13,211 nt of DNA from NCBI GenBank assembly GCA_016303175.1, contig JAEDMF010000032.1, forward strand, positions 1 to 13,211. Reading direction: 5' to 3'. This document shows positions 7,341-13,211 of this stretch, in pieces. The notes under the pieces were generated by a model. It was not told the DNA's origin, made no database searches, and was given only the letters and a program-made list of their open reading frames with translations. Positions within the stretch are counted from its first letter, which is position 1; each line of letters opens with the position of its first letter. The DNA comes from Bacteroidales bacterium (GTDB lineage: Bacteria > Bacteroidota > Bacteroidia > Bacteroidales > UBA932). Made by a program: the position numbers and the translations under genes.

Positions 7341-8587
7341 AGACGATTACAGTTTTCGCAGACTTCGACTTCCTTGCTTCACCACAGGAAATAGGCACAT
7401 TAGGATACGAGCATGTTCGTGGCAACGATCATTTCGTATTTGAATATTCTCGTAGTTGGCTTAAGCTGTATGGAGGCATTATACTCAGTGGAGACCTGAT
7501 GAACATCCCGTCATTACAACATCCACGCGGAAACGACAACGTCTTCGGATTCGTCAAAGACTCTTTTCCTGACCGTTGGGGGCGTTTGTTGCTTGACAGA
7601 AGGGAAAGAATTATGGCACAATATGAAGGACGGCCCAAAAGAACACTGACCAATTACGATTACCTCATAGGAATTGAGGATTATACACGTATGGGTGGGA
7701 TCCGTTATAAGAGTGGAGATAGCGAAAATTATATAAATGCCAGTGCAAAATTCCAGGTGCCTCCTATCGAAAGTCTAAGAGCTCTGTGTGATGCTTGTCA
7801 CGAGATCGAGTTGGCAGAAGAACATGGAGAACTTCCGGAGCAACGTTGGATTGATCAGCTCATAGATCCGGGCACCTCGCTGGGTGGAGCTCGCCCAAAA
7901 GCCAACGTAGTAGGCACCGACGGAAAGCTGTACGTAGCAAAGTTCCCATCAAAGAAAGACTTGGAGAACACAGAACTGATTGAGCATTTCTCTCATGAAC
8001 TCGCGGCGTCTGCTGGCATCAATGTGGCAAGAACTCAAACCATAAAGATTTCAGAAAACAGAAATCTGTTGCTTTCTGAACGTTTTGACAGGACCGAAGA
8101 AGGAAAGCGCAAACATTTCGCATCGGCCATGTCTTTATTAGGAATGGAAGATGGAGATGGAAGCAGTACAGGTAGTGGCTATCTGGACATTGTTGACTTT
8201 ATCCTCCGGGGTTGCATTGATGTAAAAGAGAATCTCAGGGAACTCTATCGCAGGGTTGCTTTCAATGTTATGTTTGGGAATACTGATGATCATTTCCGTA
8301 ATCATGGATTTCTGTTGACACCGAAAGGATGGACTCTCTCCCCTGCATATGATATTAATCCAGACGCGAAGTCTCATCAATGCCTGCTGATTGACCAGTA
8401 TACCGAGCAATCGGATATTAATGCCTTGCTTAAAGCAAGCGAAAGCTACATGCTGGAGCATAACGAGGCCACAGAGATAATTGAAGAGGTTCGTTCAGCC
8501 ATTAAAGACTGGCAAAGAACAGCTACCAGACTTCAGATATCCACCAGGATACTTGATTCATATTCTGCACGTTGGAACAACTGCTGA
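7337..8587 (+). CDS. hipA: HipA-family serine/threonine kinase toxin
   Basis: The 416-residue protein fits a full-length HipA with an N-terminal subdomain (about 1-105) and a C-terminal kinase core. The Gly-rich loop is LGGARPK (183-188), the ATP-binding lysine is in VAKFPS (Lys202), and ERFDR follows. The catalytic block GNTDDHFRN places Asp317 as the base and Asn322 as a metal ligand, corresponding to Asp309 and Asn314 of E. coli HipA. AYDINP contains Asp339, the DFG-like aspartate. All core residues are present, so the kinase is probably active. E. coli HipA phosphorylates glutamyl-tRNA synthetase and causes persistence; the target here is unknown. It is coupled to hipB by a 4-base overlap and is AT-richer than its neighbours. 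Confidence 0.9.
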   Translation: MKTITVFADFDFLASPQEIGTLGYEHVRGNDHFVFEYSRSWLKLYGGIILSGDLMNIPSLQHPRGNDNVFGFVKDSFPDRWGRLLLDRRERIMAQYEGRPKRTLTNYDYLIGIEDYTRMGGIRYKSGDSENYINASAKFQVPPIESLRALCDACHEIELAEEHGELPEQRWIDQLIDPGTSLGGARPKANVVGTDGKLYVAKFPSKKDLENTELIEHFSHELAASAGINVARTQTIKISENRNLLLSERFDRTEEGKRKHFASAMSLLGMEDGDGSSTGSGYLDIVDFILRGCIDVKENLRELYRRVAFNVMFGNTDDHFRNHGFLLTPKGWTLSPAYDINPDAKSHQCLLIDQYTEQSDINALLKASESYMLEHNEATEIIEEVRSAIKDWQRTATRLQISTRILDSYSARWNNC

Positions 8588-8689
8588 AGCTTTTTCTTCT
8601 TTCAAAGAGGCTATCCGACGGACAATACGGTTTTTGACCACGCAGGCGAGAGGGAGGTGTCCAGTCACATCTACATCACCAGGAACTGA
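8588..8689 (+). other. 33-codon in-frame extension beyond the hipA stop, possible gene scrap
   Basis: Immediately after the hipA TGA the same frame stays open for 33 more codons to a TGA at 8687, ending one base before the mrp stop. It reads GYPTDNTVFDHAGEREVSSH then IYITRN, looks like coding sequence and has a higher GC content than hipA. No family was recognised. It may be the 3' end of a former gene convergent with mrp that was cut when the hip module arrived, or chance. Confidence 0.25.
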
Positions 8690-9742
8690 TTATTCCTCGC
8701 CGGCAATCTTTCCGGCGAGGTCGAGGAAGGCCAGGGAGTCTGGTCTTGAACCCAGAGAGGCAGGCTCACCCTGGTCTCCGCCCTCGCGTATGGACTGCAC
8801 AAGAGGAATCTGTCCCAGCAGCGGAATATCGTATTTGGCTGCCATCTTTGCTCCTCCTTCCCGGCCGAAAATGTAATACCGCTCGTCGGGATGCTGTTCG
8901 GGAGTGAACCAGGCCATGTTCTCCACCAGCCCCAGTATGGGTTTGTTCACATTGGGATTGCGGAACATATTGACCCCTTTCTCCACATCTGCCAGAGCCA
9001 CGTCTCCCGGGGTGCTCACGATAATAGCCCCGTCCATAGGGATATCGTGCACGAGGGAGATGTGTATGTCTCCGGTTCCGGGAGGCATATCAATCAGCAG
9101 AAAATCCAGCTCGCCCCATCGTACCTGCAATATCATCTGCTTGAGCGCGTTGCAAGCCATAGGTCCGCGCCATATAAGGGCCTGTTCGGGGCTTGAAAAA
9201 TAACCTATGCTCATCCACTTGACTCCGTATTTTTCGATGGGCATAATCAGGTCTTTGCCATTGTCTTGTATGGCTTCGGGTACGGCATTTTCCGTTCCGG
9301 TCATTTTGGGGACTGAGGGTCCGTATACATCGGCGTCCGCCAGACCGACTTTGTAGCCGAGGCGGGCCAGGGCTATTGCCAGATTTACGGCGACTGTGCT
9401 CTTACCCACGCCACCCTTACCGGAGGCTATTCCTATTATCTTGCCTACGCTCTTCAATTCGTCCTCCGTCAGATCAAGCCCCTTTTTAGGTTTTGCCTCT
9501 TCCTTTATTATAGTCTTGATCTCCACTTCCGTACCTTTGCCGCAGGCTCTGATGACAGCAGCGCGTGTTGCATTGACAAGGTATTCGCCCAGAGGGTCGC
9601 GATGTTTGCTGAAGGCCAGCGTAACCGTCACCTTGTCTGTCTGCGCCTCTATGTTTTCTACCATGCCCAGAGCAATTATGCTCTTGTCTTTTGCCGGATG
9701 AACAACTTCCTCCAAGGCTTTTTCTATTCTTTCTGTGTCCAT
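8690..9742 (-). CDS. mrp: Mrp/NBP35-family ATP-binding Fe-S carrier protein
   Basis: The 350-residue cytoplasmic ATPase is of the ParA/MinD-like Mrp family, which stores or delivers Fe-S clusters. An N-terminal MIP18 (DUF59)-type domain spans about 1-85, followed by a linker and the ATPase. The deviant Walker A is GKGGVGKST (108-116), with DADVYGPSVP and LLIDMPPGTGD further on. The C-terminal CxxC cluster-binding motif of many Mrp proteins is absent: the stretch after GLVENMAWF reads TPEQHPDERYYIFG with no cysteines. Other Bacteroides Mrp proteins, as I recall them, are also like this. It lies 85 bases downstream of rnhB with no clear promoter between them, so it may be part of that operon. 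The same frame provides the parent of the remnant at 6843-7004. Confidence 0.93.
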   Translation of the reverse strand: MDTERIEKALEEVVHPAKDKSIIALGMVENIEAQTDKVTVTLAFSKHRDPLGEYLVNATRAAVIRACGKGTEVEIKTIIKEEAKPKKGLDLTEDELKSVGKIIGIASGKGGVGKSTVAVNLAIALARLGYKVGLADADVYGPSVPKMTGTENAVPEAIQDNGKDLIMPIEKYGVKWMSIGYFSSPEQALIWRGPMACNALKQMILQVRWGELDFLLIDMPPGTGDIHISLVHDIPMDGAIIVSTPGDVALADVEKGVNMFRNPNVNKPILGLVENMAWFTPEQHPDERYYIFGREGGAKMAAKYDIPLLGQIPLVQSIREGGDQGEPASLGSRPDSLAFLDLAGKIAGEE

Positions 9743-9827
9743 TATCTGTAAATTATCTGGTTTGTGTTTATTATCCGCGGACTCCGGACTTACATAATCT
9801 TCCTTGTCTGTTTTGCGGGAGCGACTG

Positions 9828-10430
9828 CTAAAACAGGGTCGGCTCCAGCTCCTTAACGTGAAAACTTTTCCTATGGTGTTCTGTAAAGCCGTATTTGCGT
9901 ATGGCCGCTATGTGCTCAGCCGTCGGATAGCCCATATTCTTGTCCCAGCCATACTCGGGGAATTTCTTTGCCAAGTCCCGCATACAATCGTCCCTATATG
10001 TTTTGGCGAGCACGGAAGCAGCGGCGATTGAAGCATAGGTGGCGTCTCCGTGCACTACGGTACTGTAAGCGAAGCCGTCGAAGGGGCGGAATTTGTTGCC
10101 GTCAATGAGCAGAAAATCCGGTCTCGGCTTGAGTTTGAGCACAGACCTCTGCATACCTGTCACACTGGCCCACAGTATGTTGAGGCTGTCGATTTCTTCC
10201 ACGTCGATTCGCGTCACTGCCCACGCAAGCGCTTCTTTTTCGATGATGGGCCTGAGAAGCTCGCGCTGGGCAGCTGTCATCTGCTTGCTGTCGTTGAGCA
10301 GGGGATGATAAAAATCCTCCGGCAGTATGACCGCTGCAGCAAACACCGGTCCGGCGAGAGGGCCTCTGCCGGCTTCATCGCAACCGGCCTCCAGCCTTCC
10401 GCTCCTCATATATGGTTTAAGTTCAGCCAT
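9828..10430 (-). CDS. rnhB: Ribonuclease HII
   Basis: The 200-residue protein cleaves RNA in RNA-DNA hybrids and acts in removal of misincorporated ribonucleotides and primers. The N-terminal signature CDEAGRGPLAGPV supplies Asp18 and Glu19, with LLIDGNK (Asp110) and HGDATYASIAAASVLAKTYRD (Asp129) giving the remaining acidic residues of the DEDD set. Length is typical. The ATG at 10428-10430 directly abuts the stop codon of the upstream XRE gene, so the two are almost certainly co-transcribed and probably translationally coupled. The gene is complete. Confidence 0.96.
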   Translation of the reverse strand: MAELKPYMRSGRLEAGCDEAGRGPLAGPVFAAAVILPEDFYHPLLNDSKQMTAAQRELLRPIIEKEALAWAVTRIDVEEIDSLNILWASVTGMQRSVLKLKPRPDFLLIDGNKFRPFDGFAYSTVVHGDATYASIAAASVLAKTYRDDCMRDLAKKFPEYGWDKNMGYPTAEHIAAIRKYGFTEHHRKSFHVKELEPTLF

Positions 10431-10937
10431 TTATCCGTTCTCTTCCTTTATCTCTGTCTCTCTATTGAGTTCTCCCATATCCTTCGCTTTGGGCCTCTTA
10501 TTCAGCAGTGCCTTGTTTTCTTCTGCAAGCCTGGCGTTTTCCTTGACCAGCAGCTCATTCTCGCTCTTTAGCTTTTCCATCTCGCCCTGCCTATATGTCA
10601 GAACTTCCTTGAGAATGCCGGCGTACTCCTTCTGTCCCCGCAACTCTTCCTCCGCCTGCGCCAGCCTTTCTTTCAGCAAATTGCGCTCCTTTTCCACGTC
10701 GTAGAAGTTTTCTCCTGCATTCCCGGCGGAGTCATATCCTCCTACAATAGCTTCAGGACTACATTTGAGCAGTTTTGCCGCCTCATAAATGTGGCCGTTG
10801 ATTATGGCCGTCTTCCCGTTTTCCAAATTATTGTAGGTAGCACGGCAGATTCCGAGCTTCTCACTCATAAAATCTTGTGTCAAACCGGATTTTATCCGCA
10901 GGTTTTTCAGAGCTTTGGCTATATTTTTGTCATCCAT
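10431..10937 (-). CDS. XRE-family regulator with long C-terminal coiled coil
   Basis: The 168-residue protein has an XRE-type helix-turn-helix at about residues 9-60 (LRIKSGLTQDFMSEKLGI, CRATYNNLENGKTA). A short linker and a charged heptad-rich segment at about 80-148 (AQAEEELRGQK, EKLKSENELLVKENARLAEE) should form a coiled coil. It probably acts as a dimeric or oligomeric DNA-binding protein. No membrane segment or enzymatic motif is seen. A second in-frame ATG lies at 10933. Its stop is followed directly by the rnhB ATG. The upstream region has several TTTTGTC/GACAAAA copies that could be its own operator. Family is clear; the regulon is unknown. Confidence 0.85.
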   Translation of the reverse strand: MDDKNIAKALKNLRIKSGLTQDFMSEKLGICRATYNNLENGKTAIINGHIYEAAKLLKCSPEAIVGGYDSAGNAGENFYDVEKERNLLKERLAQAEEELRGQKEYAGILKEVLTYRQGEMEKLKSENELLVKENARLAEENKALLNKRPKAKDMGELNRETEIKEENG

Positions 10938-10958
10938 TCTGAGTAAGAAATATATGAC

Positions 10959-11031
10959 GACAAAAATATATCAATGAGCTTTGTCTTTTTGTCAAATAAA
11001 AATTGACATTGTAAAACGAATTTAGACAAAA
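10959..11031. repeat. Cluster of TTTTGTC/GACAAAA motifs and TGTCAA-N7-TTGACA inverted repeat
   Basis: GACAAAAA (10959-10966) and TTTTTGTC (10986-10993) form an inverted pair, with further copies at TTTGTC (10980-10985) and GACAAAA (11025-11031). TGTCAA (10990-10995) and TTGACA (11003-11008) form a second perfect inverted repeat with a 7-base spacer. The cluster overlaps the candidate XRE promoter and lies between two genes for DNA-binding proteins, so an operator is plausible. Confidence 0.5.
10961..10996 (-). promoter_or_regulatory. Candidate promoter of the XRE-rnhB operon
   Basis: Read on the minus strand, TATTTTTG (10968-10961) matches TAnnTTTG and lies 23 bases upstream of the ATG. The nearest TTTG (10996-10993) is 24 bases further upstream, longer than the usual 19-21, so the promoter may be weak or activator-dependent. 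Confidence 0.45.
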
Positions 11032-11082
11032 TTCAGCAAAAGACATAAAAAATAACAAAATGTGACGTGAGTGACGAAATTC

Positions 11083-11114
11083 TGTGAAATAATTGTGTAT
11101 GTGTAATACCTTTG
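11083..11114 (+). promoter_or_regulatory. Promoter of the small helix-turn-helix gene
   Basis: TACCTTTG (11107-11114) matches TAnnTTTG and is preceded after 20 bases by TGTG (11083-11086), one mismatch from TTTG. It lies 21 bases upstream of the ATG at 11136 and supports that start. Confidence 0.6.
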
Positions 11115-11135
11115 CGCAAAAAGGAAATAAAGATT

Positions 11136-11330
11136 ATGGACAGGGAAAAAATTCTCATCAAATTTGAGGCGTATCTCGAGAACGAACACTATGAGACTTT
11201 CGATGACGTGTGTTCCGCGATAGGCGTCAGCAAGCGCAAGATGAACAGAATCCTTATGGATTGCGTAGGATATGATGGTGAAAAATTGGTAAAATGCTAC
11301 AAATTGAATGTACCAATCCGCTTGTTGTAA
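11136..11330 (+). CDS. Small helix-turn-helix protein (64 aa)
   Basis: This 64-residue, lysine-rich protein is predicted to be almost all helical. Residues about 22-45 (FDDVCSAIGVSKRKMNRIL) look like a helix-turn-helix, and the following VGYDGEKLVKCYK resembles the end of an AraC-type DNA-binding half, although the protein is far shorter than AraC regulators and has no ligand domain. The ATG at 11136 is preferred over an upstream in-frame TTG at 11112 because that codon lies within the -7 promoter element. It stands 60 bases upstream of the EF-G paralog in the same direction and may regulate it or be a stand-alone member of a small-regulator family. I do not recognise a named family. Confidence 0.7.
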   Translation: MDREKILIKFEAYLENEHYETFDDVCSAIGVSKRKMNRILMDCVGYDGEKLVKCYKLNVPIRLL

Positions 11331-11341
11331 CGGAATATTTT

Positions 11342-11349
11342 TATTTTTG
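11342..11349 (+). promoter_or_regulatory. Candidate -7 element upstream of the EF-G paralog
   Basis: TATTTTTG (11342-11349) matches TAnnTTTG 41 bases before the ATG at 11391. No good TTTG is found at the usual distance; CTTG at 11321-11324 is only 17 bases upstream. A weak or activator-dependent internal promoter is possible, so the gene may be transcribed both alone and with the small upstream gene. Confidence 0.4.
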
Positions 11350-11390
11350 TGTTTCGAACAGAAAAGAAAAATGTACAAAAATTTGATAGT

Positions 11391-13211
11391 ATGAAAACTT
11401 ATTCCACAAAGAACATCCGCAACGTGGTGCTTATCGGCAGCACGAAGTCCGGCAAGACCACGCTGGCAGAAGCTATGCTCTACGAAGGCAAAGTGATTGA
11501 CCGTCGCGGTACGGTAGAAGCGAAGAACACCGTGTCGGACAATTCCGAAATTGAACAGACCAACCAGCGTTCAATATATGCCACGCCCTTGTATGCAGAG
11601 TTTCTGGATACAAAGTACAATATTATAGACGCGCCCGGTGCTGACGATTTCATCGGCGGCGCTGTTTCTGCCTTCAAGGTGTGCGACATGGGCATTCTGC
11701 TCGTGAACGCCTGTCAGGGTGTCGAGGTGGGAACCGAAATTCATGCCCGTTACGCCGACAGCTACAAAGTCCCCATCATCATAGGGGTGAATCAGCTTGA
11801 TGCGGAGAAGGCCAATTGGGAGATGGTGACGGAACAGCTCAAGGAGGCTTTCGGCAGCAAGCCCATCATCGTACAGTATCCCGTGAATGTAGGCCCCGGC
11901 TTTGACGGCTTCGTGGATGTGCTCACGATGAAATACTACCGTTTCCCCGGAGAAGACGGCAAGAGGGAAGATTTGGAAATTCCCGCAGACCAGATGGAAA
12001 CGGCTCAGGAACTGCGTCAGGCCCTTATTGAGAAGGCCGCAGAGAACGATGATACCCTGATGGAGAAATTCTTTGAGACAGGAGAACTCACGGAGGACGA
12101 GATTCGCACAGGCCTCAATTACGGCATTCAGCTCGGCGAAGTATATCCCGTATTCTGTCTCAGCGCCAAGAAGGATATAGGCGTGAAGCGTATTATGGAG
12201 TTCACAATGCGGGCCACCCCGTCTCCCGAGGGCAAGACCCTGTTCACTACGGAGCACAAGCCCGTTATCTGCTCTTCCGAAGGCCCCGCTTCCCTGTTCA
12301 TCTACAAGACAGCCGTCGAGCAGCATTTGGGTGAGGTTGCCTACTTCAAGGTGATGACCGGCAAGGTTACCGTAGGTCAGGATTTGGAAAATGCCGCTAC
12401 GGGCGAGAAAGAACGCATCAGCAGCCTGTACGTTGTGGCCGGCAAGAAGAAAGAGGCCGTTACTGAGCTCAATGCAGGTGAACTTGGCTGTACGGTAAAA
12501 CTTCGCGCCGCCAAGACCAATGTCACCCTTTCGGCTCCCGGCTCCGACCTTGTTTACAATGCCATACGCTTCCCTGCCCCCAAGTACCGCTGCTACATCA
12601 AGGCAAAGGATCCCAAGGAGGACGAGAAACTCAGCGAGGCTCTCGGCAAGTTGAGCGCCGAGGACCCCACCATCGTTGTGGAATATGCCAAGGAACTCAA
12701 GCAGACTATTCTGCAGGGCCAGGGTGAGCAGCACATCAATATACTCAAATGGCGCTTGAGCAATGAATTCAAGCTTGAAGTGGAGATGGGAGCTCCCAAG
12801 ATTTCCTATCGTGAGACCATCACCAAGATTGCGGCGGCAGAATACCGTCACAAGAAGCAGTCCGGAGGCGCCGGACAGTTCGGTGAGGTGCACCTTCTCG
12901 TGGTGCCCTACGTTGAAGGCGAGGATCCAGGCAACCGTTTCAAAATCAATGGCAAGGAACTTGTCCTCAATATCAAGAGCAAGGAAGAATACACAATGGA
13001 TTGGGGCGGAAAGCTGGAGTTTTACAACTGTATTGTAGGCGGTGCGATTGATGCCCGTTTCATGCCTGCCATCCTCAAAGGCATTATGGACAAGATGAAC
13101 GAGGGCCCTCTGACCGGTTCATACGCCCGCGACATCCGCGTGTATGTTTATGACGGCAAGATGCACCCGGTTGATTCCAATGAAATTTCCTTCGTGCTTG
13201 CTGCCCGCAAC
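11391..13211 (+). CDS. fusA2: EF-G paralog (EF-G2 type), 3' end outside window
   Basis: The frame is open from the ATG to the right edge (607 codons of an expected 700 or so) and has EF-G architecture. The P-loop is GSTKSGKTT (16-24). Domain IV motifs include YRHKKQSGGAGQFGEV (485-500), and GPLTGSYARD and DGKMHPVDSNEISF follow near the edge. The G-domain is unusual: switch I RGITI becomes RSIYA (60-64), the DTPGH motif reads DAPGA (80-84) so the catalytic histidine is Ala84, and NKxD reads NQLD (134-137). This matches the Bacteroides EF-G2 paralog, known to support translation without GTP hydrolysis and to be needed for gut colonisation. Orthology is inferred from recalled sequence; the ordinary fusA should lie elsewhere. 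Likely regulation by carbon starvation is inferred from the family. Confidence 0.88.
   Translation, partial: MKTYSTKNIRNVVLIGSTKSGKTTLAEAMLYEGKVIDRRGTVEAKNTVSDNSEIEQTNQRSIYATPLYAEFLDTKYNIIDAPGADDFIGGAVSAFKVCDMGILLVNACQGVEVGTEIHARYADSYKVPIIIGVNQLDAEKANWEMVTEQLKEAFGSKPIIVQYPVNVGPGFDGFVDVLTMKYYRFPGEDGKREDLEIPADQMETAQELRQALIEKAAENDDTLMEKFFETGELTEDEIRTGLNYGIQLGEVYPVFCLSAKKDIGVKRIMEFTMRATPSPEGKTLFTTEHKPVICSSEGPASLFIYKTAVEQHLGEVAYFKVMTGKVTVGQDLENAATGEKERISSLYVVAGKKKEAVTELNAGELGCTVKLRAAKTNVTLSAPGSDLVYNAIRFPAPKYRCYIKAKDPKEDEKLSEALGKLSAEDPTIVVEYAKELKQTILQGQGEQHINILKWRLSNEFKLEVEMGAPKISYRETITKIAAAEYRHKKQSGGAGQFGEVHLLVVPYVEGEDPGNRFKINGKELVLNIKSKEEYTMDWGGKLEFYNCIVGGAIDARFMPAILKGIMDKMNEGPLTGSYARDIRVYVYDGKMHPVDSNEISFVLAARN

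Noticed and set aside
6832..8692. Target-site duplication around the hip island
   Set aside because: Only a five-base match (GATTA) lies near both ends, which is expected by chance; no transposase or integrase and no terminal inverted repeats were seen.
9743..9827. Possible tRNA or small RNA between rnhB and mrp
   Set aside because: No cloverleaf or T-loop sequence is visible; only short palindromes such as TCCGCGGA. Left as an operon gap.
11571..12893. 440-codon open frame on the minus strand
   Set aside because: It is antisense to the EF-G paralog and is explained by codon bias of that gene; no start context or domain.

Overview
The window looks like a chromosomal segment of a gut-type member of the Bacteroidota, most likely Bacteroidales. 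Four things point that way: promoters of the form TTTG-N19/20-TAnnTTTG, short-signal lipoproteins with an LASC lipobox, a Ser-type sulfatase beside an anaerobic sulfatase-maturing enzyme, and an EF-G paralog typical of Bacteroides. No rRNA, tRNA, CRISPR array or recognisable transposase was seen.

Region 1 (1-6837) is an outward-facing, probably host- or diet-glycan-directed block. It begins with the 3' end of a GLUG-repeat surface protein. Next is an 1127-residue lipoprotein that joins a fimbrillin-like N-terminus, GLUG-like repeats and two separate SGNH-type esterase modules. A convergent radical-SAM sulfatase-maturing enzyme follows, and then, divergent from it, an S-type sulfatase lipoprotein resembling GlcNAc-6-O-sulfatases. 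The maturase and its probable client share a 52-bp intergenic region holding two interleaved, oppositely oriented promoters.

Region 2 (6838-8689) is an AT-richer HipB/HipA toxin-antitoxin island. Its promoter contains a perfect inverted repeat with an N8 spacer, a likely HipB operator. Immediately left of it is a 53-codon chimeric remnant of mrp, and immediately right is the intact mrp, so the island sits between two mrp-derived sequences of the same orientation.

Region 3 (8690-10937, minus strand) is a housekeeping run: an XRE/coiled-coil regulator, RNase HII (rnhB) and the Mrp/NBP35 ATPase.

Region 4 (10938-13211, plus strand) has an AT-rich regulatory stretch with repeated TTTTGTC/GACAAAA motifs, a 64-residue helix-turn-helix protein, and the 5' 607 codons of an EF-G paralog. 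In that paralog the switch I threonine, the catalytic histidine of the DxPGH motif and the lysine of NKxD are all replaced. It matches the Bacteroides EF-G2 type described as translating without GTP hydrolysis.
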